Of a stretch of DNA of 64,000 nt, positions 1 through 7,938 are shown one piece after another. The stretch comes from Amycolatopsis nivea (lineage in GTDB: Bacteria > Actinomycetota > Actinomycetes > Mycobacteriales > Pseudonocardiaceae), in NCBI RefSeq assembly GCF_004522235.1, contig NZ_SDLT01000022.1:93926-157925 (forward strand). Reading direction: 5' to 3'. The position numbers and the translations under genes were made by a program. The notes beneath the pieces are model-generated. The model searched no databases. It was not told the DNA's origin and saw only the letters and a list, made by a program, of their open reading frames with translations. The stretch's first letter is position 1, and each line of letters begins with the position of its first letter.

Positions 1-519
1 ACCGAGCCGAGCGAGTCCGCGCCGCTGCTGTCCGATGTGGGCATGCACGGGCCTGATCCGTCCACAATGGACGTCTCGGACATCGGCAGCCGCGTGGCCA
101 CCGGCCAGAAGTACGCCGTCGCGGACACTCGCGGCGACTGGACCGCGATCTGGTACCTCGGTCAGAAGGGCTGGTTCCACAACCCGGACAACGCGCCCAC
201 CGCGTATCCGGCGGACGGATTCGTCGCGATTCCCAAGGCAGGCAAGGCAACCGTGCCGGTCTACGGGAGCGCGTACCCGGAGGCCAGTGCGTATCCGAAG
301 GACATTCCGGTGCAGGAGCTCAAGCCGCTGCCGTATCAGCTCGGCGCGGGCCAGAAGTACTCAGTCGGCGGGCTGACCGGCTCGGAGTACTACTCGGCGT
401 CCTTCGACGTCGCGACGAACAAGGTCGTGAAGGGCAAGTCCAGGTACGTGGAAATCCAGCTCGGCCACCGCGTGGCGTACGTCAGCCGCGACGACGTCGA
501 CCTCGAACCGGCGTCCTGA
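1..519 (+). CDS. C-terminal part of a probable secreted SH3-like/amidase-type protein (5' truncated)
   Basis: The reading frame is open from the first base of the window, so the true start lies to the left and only about 172 C-terminal residues are seen. The visible part is rich in Tyr, Gly and Trp (ADTRGDWTAIWYLGQKGWFH, followed by NP) and reads like bacterial SH3-type segments that follow peptidoglycan amidase domains in actinomycete exoenzymes. The catalytic part is not visible, so the enzyme class is an inference. It is convergent with the glycosyltransferase gene, 45 bases away. It could equally be a non-catalytic wall-binding protein. Confidence 0.6.
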   Translation, partial: TEPSESAPLLSDVGMHGPDPSTMDVSDIGSRVATGQKYAVADTRGDWTAIWYLGQKGWFHNPDNAPTAYPADGFVAIPKAGKATVPVYGSAYPEASAYPKDIPVQELKPLPYQLGAGQKYSVGGLTGSEYYSASFDVATNKVVKGKSRYVEIQLGHRVAYVSRDDVDLEPAS

Positions 520-564
520 CCGCAGCTCGCTGCATGCCCGGGCCGGAACTTCCGGTCCGGGCAT

Positions 565-1950
565 TCACGCGTCCAGCGCCACTTTCACACCCGTGCTGGC
601 CTCGGTGTTGCGCCGGGTCTTGGCCCAGCCGTTGCGTCCGCGCACCAAGCGGAACAACGCGCGCCAGGACGTGATGTAGAAGGTGTAGATGTAGGCCGCG
701 TACAACAGGCCCATGCCGATGCCGCGGAAGATGTTCTTGCTGCGCAAGCATTTCATCTGATAGATCGGGCCCCACACGACGAACGGCAGCAGCCCGAACG
801 AACCGTAGATCGCGAACAGGATCCAAGCGCCGCCGGTGAACCACGTCCACACCTGGCCGGGATCGCCCGCCGTGCTCACGAGAAGCAGGATGAACGGCAC
901 CGGGTACAGCAGCGAACCGAGCAGCTGCATCCACGGCTGCGCCAGGTAGTACATCATCTCCGCGGCGCCCAAAGTGGACACGTGCGGCGAGTCCCAGATC
1001 CGGCGCAGGTACCGCATGCACTGCATGGTTCCCTGGCCCCAGCGCGTGCGCTGCACCAGGAACCGGCGGAGGCTGTACAGACCTTCCTGCGCCACATGCG
1101 AATCCGGCGTGAACCCGGTGCGCCAGCCCGCGGTGAGCAGGTGCACGCCGAGTTCGAAGTCCTCCAGCAGCGAACCGCGCCACGGGGCCAGTTCGTCGCC
1201 CGCGATCGAGTCCAATGCGGACAGCCGGGTGAACTGCCCGTTGCCGCCCATGGAGATCGTGCCGGTGAAACCGCGGGAGGTCTGGATCGCCGCGATCGCG
1301 GTGCGGAACTCCAGGTCCTGCAACTGGGCGAGTTTGAGGCCGAAGGCGCGGGAGAACCACGTGCGGCCGGGCGGACGGCTGCGGAAGTTGCTCATCCGGA
1401 CGTCGAGTTGAACGGCGCCAACGGTTTCGTCGCCGAACAGGTGGTCCGCGGCGCACACTTCGAGACAGTTCGGCGCGGGACGGCCGTCCGCGTCGACCAC
1501 CACGACCACGACGCGGTCCCGATCCGCGTCAGGACCGAGCCAGTCGTCCAGTTCGCGATAGGCGGCGTTGAGCGCGTCTCCCTTGCCCGTACGCGCTTCC
1601 GGGCGCTGACGGGCGACGAGGTGCAGATTCGGGTCGTAGCCGCCGTTGCGCCGCCACACCGAGCGCACGACGCGGGCGGTGCGGTCGTCGGAGTCGTCGT
1701 CCACGACCCACACGTGCGCGCGGCGGAAGGTGCCACGCAGGTACTTCACCGTCTCGCGAATCACCACCTCCTCGTCGCGGCAGGGGACGAAGAAGTGCCA
1801 GGCGAAGTCGGCCGGATCGCCGACCGGAGCGGGCTTGCGGCGCAGGTACGGCACGACGATCACCACGACGTACACGAGGAACGCGACGCTCATGGTCAGC
1901 GCGAACGCCTGCGTGACCGACAGCAGGATCTTCAGGCCGGAGCCGCTCAC
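565..1950 (-). CDS. Family 2 membrane glycosyltransferase
   Basis: A processive-type GT2 enzyme of about 461 residues, predicted to move an activated sugar onto a growing glycan at the inner face of the membrane. Visible motifs are a nucleotide-binding DDD near residues 84-86, the DAD metal site at 153-155, the ED pair at 263-264 that would hold the catalytic base, and QRTRW at 300-304, the Q-x-x-R-W signature of processive beta-transferases. One membrane segment precedes the catalytic domain (about 8-34) and several follow it. The GTG start at 1950 shares a GTGA overlap with the exosortase stop, which implies coupled translation; an upstream start at 1995 would overlap more. The acceptor glycan cannot be told from sequence. 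Exosortases are commonly found beside glycan-synthesis genes. Confidence 0.85.
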   Translation of the reverse strand: MSGSGLKILLSVTQAFALTMSVAFLVYVVVIVVPYLRRKPAPVGDPADFAWHFFVPCRDEEVVIRETVKYLRGTFRRAHVWVVDDDSDDRTARVVRSVWRRNGGYDPNLHLVARQRPEARTGKGDALNAAYRELDDWLGPDADRDRVVVVVVDADGRPAPNCLEVCAADHLFGDETVGAVQLDVRMSNFRSRPPGRTWFSRAFGLKLAQLQDLEFRTAIAAIQTSRGFTGTISMGGNGQFTRLSALDSIAGDELAPWRGSLLEDFELGVHLLTAGWRTGFTPDSHVAQEGLYSLRRFLVQRTRWGQGTMQCMRYLRRIWDSPHVSTLGAAEMMYYLAQPWMQLLGSLLYPVPFILLLVSTAGDPGQVWTWFTGGAWILFAIYGSFGLLPFVVWGPIYQMKCLRSKNIFRGIGMGLLYAAYIYTFYITSWRALFRLVRGRNGWAKTRRNTEASTGVKVALDA

Positions 1951-2504
1951 GCCGCGGCCCGTTTCTCGGCCTTCGTCTTCCGCGTCGCCAGCCACACGAA
2001 CAGCACCAGCGAGATCGCGCCGCCGATGACGCTGACCAGCGAGCCGAGCAGCGTGTGGCCCCAGTAGTAGCCCTCGTCGGTGCCGAGCCCGTTGACCAGC
2101 CCGACGATGGTGAGAATGCGTAACTGATTAACCAAGATCACCGTGATCGCGGAAATTCCCAGCGAGAAAAAGAGCCTGCGGGCATTCTGTGGCCGGAACC
2201 ACAGAAGTGCGGCGGTCACTAATAGCAACGGCAGCAGAAGGAATACCGACGAGCATTCCGGAGTCATCCGCAACCCGAATGGAGTATCGCCAGACAACCC
2301 GAAGTAGACCGATTCCCGGTTTCCGGCCACATAGACCCCCGATGAGGTGACAATCCGGAGGATGACCCCGGCCAGTCGCACCTCCAGCTCCCGGTACCCG
2401 CGTTCCACGAGCACCAGCACCACCCCCGCGGCGAGCACCCCGACCACCGCCATACGCAGCGGAAACCGGGATGCGCCTGACACCGGCGCGTTGACTGCTG
2501 TCAC
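1947..2504 (-). CDS. xrtP: Exosortase/archaeosortase family protein, probable actinobacterial exosortase P
   Basis: A polytopic membrane cysteine transpeptidase-like protein of 185 residues. The three residues that define exosortases are all present: Cys84 in the ECSS motif, Arg129 in NQLRI and His150 in WGHTLLG, each next to hydrophobic helices. GTG at 2504 is chosen because a GAGAGG ribosome site lies about six bases upstream; the longer frame to 2597 adds a Pro/Gly-rich stretch without signal character. It is divergently oriented to a secreted choice-of-anchor protein at 2830, its likely substrate. Exosortases cleave C-terminal tripartite tails (motif, helix, Arg cluster) and probably pass the protein to a carrier. 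The symbol rests on family logic and neighbours, not on an HMM search. Confidence 0.82.
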   Translation of the reverse strand: MTAVNAPVSGASRFPLRMAVVGVLAAGVVLVLVERGYRELEVRLAGVILRIVTSSGVYVAGNRESVYFGLSGDTPFGLRMTPECSSVFLLLPLLLVTAALLWFRPQNARRLFFSLGISAITVILVNQLRILTIVGLVNGLGTDEGYYWGHTLLGSLVSVIGGAISLVLFVWLATRKTKAEKRAAA

Positions 2505-2693
2505 GACGACCCTCTCGAGAAGAAACCCAGCGGAACCGGGCGGACCCGGCCACGGTCGTGTCCGCGACGGCTCCCGCCCTGCGCCGGGCAGCCCCATTCC
2601 GGGGACACCCGAGCAGCTTTCGGCATATTCTTACGCACTCTTGCTACTCCGTTAGAGTGATGCTTCACGCAACCTGGGGAAAAGCGAATTCTT

Positions 2694-2711
2694 ATCACCC
2701 GATGTGGTGAT
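2694..2711. promoter_or_regulatory. Inverted repeat in the divergent exosortase/anchor-protein intergenic region
   Basis: A perfect 6-base inverted repeat (ATCACC, six bases, GGTGAT) lies in the 325-base gap between the divergent exosortase and choice-of-anchor genes. It is well placed to be an operator serving both directions. No clear -10/-35 pair or riboswitch core is visible around it, so its function is an inference only. Confidence 0.35.
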
Positions 2712-2829
2712 TGAGGGCAAAAAACTGTGCCATTTCGGAAACCTCAGCCGATAACCGATCCGCGTGCCGACTCTTGCTCAGCGGGTTTAGTCCGCGCAGC
2801 GGCTCGCCCTGAGAAAAATCGGAGGACCA

Positions 2830-3597
2830 GTGAAGAGACACCTCGTGCGACGAGGCGGCCTGCTCGCCGCTGTCGTGGCGAGCATCGCCCTGGCCGGAGC
2901 TGTTCCGGCCAGCGCCGCTCCCGGCGACGGGTCGGCCTACGGCGTCAACGTCGACGTGACGCTGCTCGGCCAGCCCGCGGTGCATCTCGGCCCGCTCGCG
3001 GCCGCGAACACCAACGGCCCGACGGAAAGCACCGCGGTCTCCGCGAACGTGCCCGGCGTGCTGACCACCGGCGTGATCAAGACGTCCGCCGTGCGCGACG
3101 ACAACTCCGGCGCGGTCACGGCGAAGGCGTCCGTCGCCGACGTCGGGCTGCCGCTGCTCAAGGCCGCCGCCGGCGATGTCGGCGTGAAGGCGGTCGAAGC
3201 CGTCTGCACCGCGACGCAGGAAGGCGTCAAGGGCAGCACCACGCTGGTCGGCGCGAACCTCGGCACCCTCGGCAAGGTCGACGCCACCCCGGCGGCGAAC
3301 ACCCAGCTGAAGGTCCAGGTCGGCCCGCTGCACGTGGCGACGCTGATCCTGAACGAGCAGATCAAGAACAACGACGGCAGCCTCACCGTCAACGCCCTGC
3401 ACCTGAAGCTGCTCGGCGGCGCCGCGCTGGGCGCGCTCGGCTCGGGCGACGTGATCCTGTCGTCGGCGACCTGCGGCCCGGCCGCTCCGCCGATGCCGCT
3501 CGCGTCGGGCGCAGGCATGTGGATCGGGTTCGGCGTGGTCGCCGCGATCGCGGTGCCGGTCGGCCTGCGTTTCTCCCGGCGTCGTTCGGCTGCCTGA
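2830..3597 (+). CDS. Secreted choice-of-anchor P-type surface protein
   Basis: 255 residues. A classical signal peptide (KR-rich start, hydrophobic run, cleavage after ASA near residue 28) leads a Val/Thr/Gly-rich, probably beta-rich domain. The C-terminus is a sorting tail: a Pro-rich piece (PAAPPMPLASG), a transmembrane helix (about 230-250) and a FSRRRSAA Arg cluster. This is the layout expected of an exosortase substrate, and an exosortase gene lies divergently upstream. GTG at 2830 follows GGAGGA by three bases. The stop is 20 bases before a small LAATG membrane peptide, probably in the same transcript. The role is presumably cell-surface coat or adhesion; no enzymatic motif is seen. Confidence 0.8.
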   Translation: MKRHLVRRGGLLAAVVASIALAGAVPASAAPGDGSAYGVNVDVTLLGQPAVHLGPLAAANTNGPTESTAVSANVPGVLTTGVIKTSAVRDDNSGAVTAKASVADVGLPLLKAAAGDVGVKAVEAVCTATQEGVKGSTTLVGANLGTLGKVDATPAANTQLKVQVGPLHVATLILNEQIKNNDGSLTVNALHLKLLGGAALGALGSGDVILSSATCGPAAPPMPLASGAGMWIGFGVVAAIAVPVGLRFSRRRSAA

Positions 3598-3617
3598 CCC
3601 GGTGAGGTGATGGATCG

Positions 3618-3797
3618 ATGTACAAGATGCCTGGCGCCGGGGTCGGCGTCGCCGGTGGCGGGGTGGGCACCCTCGCCGCCACCGGCGCCGACGTCGGCTG
3701 GTGGCTCGCGGTCGGGGTGGCGCTGGTGATCCTCGGGATCGTCGCGCTGATCGCCGTCCGCCGCCGGAATCGGCGGTTCGCCCGCCTGGACGGCTGA
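3618..3797 (+). CDS. 59-residue LAATG-type sortase-like membrane peptide
   Basis: A short ORF preceded by a good ribosome site (GAGGTGA, seven bases before ATG). The product has a Gly/Val-rich N-terminus of 18 residues, LAATG at 19-23, a Trp-Trp pair, one hydrophobic helix (27-47) and an RRRNRR tail. That is the order of an LPXTG/LAXTG sortase sorting signal, yet there is no N-terminal signal peptide and almost no mature domain. It lies 20 bases after the choice-of-anchor gene and just before a strong terminator, so it is probably co-transcribed. It may be a tiny wall-anchored peptide or an accessory of the exosortase pathway. Confidence 0.72.
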   Translation: MYKMPGAGVGVAGGGVGTLAATGADVGWWLAVGVALVILGIVALIAVRRRNRRFARLDG

Positions 3798-3802
3798 AGA
3801 AT

Positions 3803-3840
3803 CCGGGCTGCCGGCGTGATCCCGCCGGCAGCCCGGTTTT
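3803..3840 (+). terminator. Rho-independent terminator of the anchor-protein operon
   Basis: A 13-base perfect stem (3803-3815 with 3824-3836) closes an eight-base loop and is followed by TTTT. It begins six bases after the stop of the LAATG peptide and separates that operon from the epimerase gene. Confidence 0.85.
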
Positions 3841-3857
3841 CCGGGACACTCGAAAGG

Positions 3858-5030
3858 GTGAAAACGTTGGACGTGATGCTGCTGGCCGGGACGCGCCCGG
3901 AGGCGGTGAAGCTCGCGCCGCTCGCGCTGGCTCTGGACGCCCGGCCCGGGCTGCGGCCGCTGGTCGTGCACAGCGGTCAGCACCAGGGCATGGTCGAACA
4001 GGCGCTGGCCCCGTTCGAGGTCGGGATCGACGCGTGGCTCGACGTGCCGCCGCGGGTGTCCGGCACGCAGGCGGAACTGGTGTCCGGCCTGCTGCCCGCG
4101 CTCGACGCCGCGCTGCGCCGGTACCAGCCGTCGGCGGTCGTCGTGCAAGGCGACACCACCACCGGACTGGCCGGCGCGCTCGCCGCGTTCTGGCTCGGCA
4201 TTCCGGTGGTGCACCTCGAAGCCGGGCTGCGTACGCACGACCTGGCGTCGCCGTTCCCCGAGGAGGGAACGCGGCAGATGATCTCGCGGATCGCCGCGCT
4301 GCACCTGGTCCCGACGGCGGCCGCGGGCGCGGCGCTGCGGGCGGAGGGCGTGCCTTCGGAGCGGATCACGCGTACTGGCAACACTGTCGTCGACGCGGTG
4401 CTCGCGGTGGCCGCGCGCGATTTGCCCGCCCGCGATCCGGCGCTTGCCTTGTTGGAGATGGGAATCGCCGAAGCGGGCGAGCAACTGGTGCTGGTGACGT
4501 CGCACCGCCGCGAGTCATGGGGCGAACCGTTGACGCGCACGCTGACTGCCGTGCGCCAGATCGTCGATGCCCATCCGCGCGTGCAGGTGCTGTTCCCGGT
4601 GCATCCGAATCCGGCTGTGCGGGAACAGGTCGAGGAGGTGCTGGGCGAGGTCGCGCGGGTGACCGTCACCGAGCCGTTGGAGTACCCGGATCTCGTGCGC
4701 GCGCTGCGGTTGGCATCGCTCGTGCTGACGGATTCCGGTGGTATTCAAGAAGAAGCGCCGACGTTCGGTACGCCGGTGCTGGTGTTGCGTGACACTACGG
4801 AACGCCCGGAGGCCGTCGAAGCCGGTTGCGCTTGGCTGGTCGGCACCGACACCGAACTGATCACCGACACCGCTGCGCGCATTCTCCGCGGGGAGATCAG
4901 TGCTGCCGCATCAGCGAATCCGTACGGAAACGGCTCCGCGGCCGCACGGTCAGCGTCGGCGATCGAGGCGCTGCTGGGAGTGTCCCTGGATGCCGCTGCC
5001 CTGGTGAGTCCTAAAGGGACACAACATTGA
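3858..5030 (+). CDS. wecB: UDP-N-acetylglucosamine 2-epimerase (non-hydrolysing)
   Basis: About 390 residues, the usual length for this cytosolic enzyme, which interconverts UDP-GlcNAc and UDP-ManNAc for surface polysaccharide or teichoic-acid-type linkage units. Family motifs are GTRPEAVK at the N-terminus, VQGDTTT, HLEAGLRT, PFPEEG, TSHRRES and DSGGIQEEA, which form the two Rossmann halves and the UDP site. GTG at 3858 is used; TTG at 3867 has better spacing from GAAAGGG and is an alternative. The gene follows a terminator, so it is not in the exosortase operon, but it may feed the neighbouring glycosyltransferase. Its end overlaps the tsaD end by 20 bases tail to tail. Confidence 0.92.
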   Translation: MKTLDVMLLAGTRPEAVKLAPLALALDARPGLRPLVVHSGQHQGMVEQALAPFEVGIDAWLDVPPRVSGTQAELVSGLLPALDAALRRYQPSAVVVQGDTTTGLAGALAAFWLGIPVVHLEAGLRTHDLASPFPEEGTRQMISRIAALHLVPTAAAGAALRAEGVPSERITRTGNTVVDAVLAVAARDLPARDPALALLEMGIAEAGEQLVLVTSHRRESWGEPLTRTLTAVRQIVDAHPRVQVLFPVHPNPAVREQVEEVLGEVARVTVTEPLEYPDLVRALRLASLVLTDSGGIQEEAPTFGTPVLVLRDTTERPEAVEAGCAWLVGTDTELITDTAARILRGEISAAASANPYGNGSAAARSASAIEALLGVSLDAAALVSPKGTQH

Positions 5031-6057
5031 CCGGCAGGCCCGGGTTCGCCGAAAAGTCCAGCGGTGCCACGGATCGACCAGCCGCCACCACGTGCGCACC
5101 CAACGCCGCGATCATCGCGCCGTTGTCCGTGCACAAGCGCGGCCGCGGCACGCGCAGCTCAATGCCAGCCTCCGCACATCGCTCCGCGGCCAGCTCGGAA
5201 AGCCGCGAATTCGCTGCCACGCCACCGGAAATCACCAACGTGCCGATGTTTTGTTCACGCGCGGCACGGATCGCCTTCGCGGTGAGCACGTCCGCGACCG
5301 CTTCCTGAAAGGACGCCGCGACATCGTTCACCGGCACTTGATCGCCAGCGCGCTCGGCGTTCTCCACCCAGCGCGCCACCGCCGTTTTCAAGCCGGAGAA
5401 GGAAAAGTCGAACTTCGCGTCGCGTGGACCGGTCATCCCGCGCGGGAACGCGATCGCCTTCGGGTTGCCCTGCTTGGCCGCCTTGTCGATCGGCGGCCCG
5501 CCCGGGTACGGCAGCTCCAGCACCCGCGCGACCTTGTCGTACGCCTCGCCCGCCGCGTCGTCCACAGTGGACCCGAGTTCGGTGATGCTCGACGCGATGT
5601 CGTCCACTCGCAACAGTTGCGTGTGGCCGCCGGAAACGAGCAACGCCAACACCGGCGTCGGCAACGGGCCGTGCTGCAACGTGTCCACCGCGATGTGCCC
5701 GGCAAGGTGATTCACGCCGTACAGCGGCACATCCAACGCGGTCGCATACGCCTTGGCCGCCGAAACGCCCACCAGCAACGCGCCAGCGAGACCGGGCCCG
5801 GCCGTCACCGCGATCGCGTCCACATCGGACAGTTTCAGCCCGGCGGTGGCGAACGCACGCTCCGCCGTCGGCACCATCGCTTCGAGATGCGCACGACTGG
5901 CGACCTCCGGCACGACCCCGCCGAAGCGAGCGTGCTGGTCCACACTGGACGCGACCTCGTCGGCGAGCAGCTCCACCGTGCCGTCGTCGTGCAGCCGGAC
6001 GAGGCCGACCCCGGTCTCGTCGCAGGAGCTTTCGATACCCATGATGACGCGCGCCAT
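5011..6057 (-). CDS. tsaD: tRNA N6-adenosine threonylcarbamoyltransferase
   Basis: 348 residues of the Kae1/TsaD ASKHA fold. It transfers the threonylcarbamoyl group from TC-AMP to A37 of ANN-decoding tRNAs, working with TsaB and TsaE. The metal-binding HLAGH motif sits at residues 117-121 and the N-terminal GIESSCDETG signature is intact. The start codon overlaps the rimI stop by one base (TGATG), so tsaB-rimI-tsaD is a coupled operon. In the M. tuberculosis order tsaE and alr would follow directly; here they lie 13 kb away. Confidence 0.97.
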   Translation of the reverse strand: MARVIMGIESSCDETGVGLVRLHDDGTVELLADEVASSVDQHARFGGVVPEVASRAHLEAMVPTAERAFATAGLKLSDVDAIAVTAGPGLAGALLVGVSAAKAYATALDVPLYGVNHLAGHIAVDTLQHGPLPTPVLALLVSGGHTQLLRVDDIASSITELGSTVDDAAGEAYDKVARVLELPYPGGPPIDKAAKQGNPKAIAFPRGMTGPRDAKFDFSFSGLKTAVARWVENAERAGDQVPVNDVAASFQEAVADVLTAKAIRAAREQNIGTLVISGGVAANSRLSELAAERCAEAGIELRVPRPRLCTDNGAMIAALGAHVVAAGRSVAPLDFSANPGLPVNVVSL

Positions 6058-6539
6058 CAGCCGGCCACCTCGTCTCGTGCCGGGGCCTGCGCGGGGCGGG
6101 CCATGGTGAACGCGTCCGCACCGGAGGGCTGGTAGTAGCGCCGCCGGATGCCAAGTTTTTGGAAGCCGTGCGCCTCATACAGGTTCACGGCGGGGTCGTT
6201 GTCCGTGCGCACCTCGAGGAAGACCGCCGCGCGCAGCTCGTCCGCGCGCGTCAGCAACGCGCGAAGGAGCGCCTTGCCGATGCCCTGCCCTTGCGCCTCC
6301 GGCACCACGCCGATCGTGTGGACGCTCGCTTCGTAGTCACCGCGCCGCCCGACCACCGCGAGCCCCGCGTACCCAAGCAGCGTCTCCCCGTCGTCCGACC
6401 GCGCTGCGAGGTAGTAATGCCCCTGGTCAAGCTCGGAGTGGAAGGCGCGCGCACTCCACGGATCGTCGCCGGGAAAGAGGATCTTCTCGATCTCCGCGCA
6501 CTTCCCGACGTCAGCGCGGCGCAGCTGGTCGAGCTTCAC
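6057..6539 (-). CDS. rimI: Ribosomal protein S18-alanine N-acetyltransferase
   Basis: 160 residues with a single GNAT fold. The acetyl-CoA site is visible as VVPEAQGQGIGKALL, and the C-terminal LYEAHGFQKLGIRRRYYQP segment is typical of RimI. The presumed reaction is acetylation of the N-terminal alanine of S18 (in actinomycetes possibly other targets). GTG at 6539 overlaps the tsaB stop (GTGA) and its own stop overlaps the tsaD start, a compact three-gene unit kept across actinobacteria. Confidence 0.93.
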   Translation of the reverse strand: MKLDQLRRADVGKCAEIEKILFPGDDPWSARAFHSELDQGHYYLAARSDDGETLLGYAGLAVVGRRGDYEASVHTIGVVPEAQGQGIGKALLRALLTRADELRAAVFLEVRTDNDPAVNLYEAHGFQKLGIRRRYYQPSGADAFTMARPAQAPARDEVAG

Positions 6540-7201
6540 AGCGCAGTCACCCTCTTGCGCGCCGCGGGCTCGACAGCGTCCGGACGACGCAGGTACAGCG
6601 GCGTCAACGGCTCCGGCTCCGCGCGCTCGAGAAGCGCCGTACGCGCCACGCGCACCAACCCAGCCGGCGACGGAAACCGCGGCTCGATCGGCACCACGCC
6701 CACCGATGCCGCGTACTGCAACGCACCATCGCCCGCCGCTACGCGAATGTCAGTCTCAATGTCCGCGGGCCGCTGTACGTGCGGACCGTCGGTGCGCGCG
6801 CCCGAAGCGTCGTACGCAGCCCAGTAGACCTCGCGACGCCGTGCGTCCGTGAAGACGAGAAACGGCTTCTCCGTGCGTACGACGTCAGACGCGATCGCGT
6901 CGAGACTGCACACCGGGTACGCCGGGATGCCGAGCGCGTGCGCATACGCAGCCGCCGTGGCCATGCCAGCCCGCAACCCGGTGAACGGACCAGGCCCGAC
7001 GCCGCACACGATCGCGTCCAGTTCGCGGAGCGTGACGCCAGCCTCCTCCGCGGCCGCCAGCGCATGCGGGGCGATCAGCTCGCCGTGCGCCCGAGGATCC
7101 ACCGTGACGCGGTCCGCCCGGGTGACAAGCTCAGCCTCGTCGACGGCAACGATGCCCGCCGTTACCGCCGGAGTAGCCGTGTCGATCGCCAATACCAGCA
7201 C
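6536..7201 (-). CDS. tsaB: tRNA threonylcarbamoyladenosine biosynthesis protein TsaB
   Basis: 221 residues. The N-terminal LAIDTATPAVTAGI and the GVGPGPFTGLRAGM loop are diagnostic of TsaB, the partner that dimerises with TsaD for t6A synthesis. GTG at 7201 is chosen because the ASKHA domain begins immediately and a GGGA ribosome site precedes it; the longer open frame to 7573 overlaps the divergent lipoprotein gene and lacks domain character. It is first in tsaB-rimI-tsaD, and the 70 bases to the divergent lipoprotein start must hold both promoters. Confidence 0.94.
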   Translation of the reverse strand: MLVLAIDTATPAVTAGIVAVDEAELVTRADRVTVDPRAHGELIAPHALAAAEEAGVTLRELDAIVCGVGPGPFTGLRAGMATAAAYAHALGIPAYPVCSLDAIASDVVRTEKPFLVFTDARRREVYWAAYDASGARTDGPHVQRPADIETDIRVAAGDGALQYAASVGVVPIEPRFPSPAGLVRVARTALLERAEPEPLTPLYLRRPDAVEPAARKRVTAL

Positions 7202-7271
7202 GATTTCCCAGGATAGCTCGGGTCCGAAGGGGACAAGGGGGCGGGTTTGGGGGTGCGGGAGGATACGTTCC

Positions 7272-7826
7272 GTGACCAAGCTGTCTATCGCGGCCTTGCT
7301 CGGCGGCGTGCTGGTTCTGGCCGGTTGTTCGGCCGCTCCGGCCCCTCTCACGGAGTCGTCCGCGCCGCCCGAGGTGCCGCAGGTGCCCCATCCGCTCAAC
7401 GTGCGGAAATACGAACAGGACCCGTGCGCCCTGCTCCCGCAGGCAGCGGAGGTCTTCGGCGCGGTCCGCAACCGCAAGATCACCGGCAATGTAGCCCCGG
7501 TCTGCAGCTGGAACGACCGCGAAAACAGCTCACTGGCCATAGGCCTGGTCCCCGGGCAGGGCGGCCTCGCCACCGTCTACGGAAACCGGAGCAGCACCGG
7601 CTACTTCGAACCGGCCCCCTCCATCGACGGCTACCCGGCTGTCTACACCAACGTCCTGGACAACCGTTCAGACGGCGGTTGCCAAGTCGCGGTCGGCGTC
7701 CGCTCCGACGAGACGTTCACCAGCTCAGTCATCCTCTTCCCGCGGTCTCCCTCCTACGCCGACCCCTGCGCAGTCGCACTCAAAGCAGCTACGGCGGTCG
7801 TCGCCACCCTCCGAACAGGTTCCTGA
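7272..7826 (+). CDS. DUF3558 lipoprotein (paralogue 1)
   Basis: 184 residues. A signal peptide ends in a lipobox (LVLAGC, Cys19), so the mature protein should be lipid-anchored outside the membrane. The remainder matches the DUF3558 pattern of actinomycete lipoproteins: YEQDPCALL, CSWND, GYPAVY and a late DPC. Start GTG at 7272 has GGGAGGA eight bases upstream. It is the most divergent of four paralogues in the next 3 kb and is separated from the other three by 112 bases and one unrelated gene. The function of DUF3558 is unknown. Confidence 0.85.
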   Translation: MTKLSIAALLGGVLVLAGCSAAPAPLTESSAPPEVPQVPHPLNVRKYEQDPCALLPQAAEVFGAVRNRKITGNVAPVCSWNDRENSSLAIGLVPGQGGLATVYGNRSSTGYFEPAPSIDGYPAVYTNVLDNRSDGGCQVAVGVRSDETFTSSVILFPRSPSYADPCAVALKAATAVVATLRTGS

Positions 7827-7938
7827 CGCCTGCCCGGCTTGGGGGATTTTGTCCACACGGGGAACCTCGACCGATTAAGCTCAGTCAGAGCATCGGCAGT
7901 CGCAGACAGTGCCGCCGGGAGCGAGGGGGAGCGTCGTC

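Noticed and set aside
2660..2829. Possible c-di-GMP or c-di-AMP riboswitch before the anchor-P gene
   Set aside because: The GGGCAAA word is present but the remaining conserved core and pairing of known classes are not.
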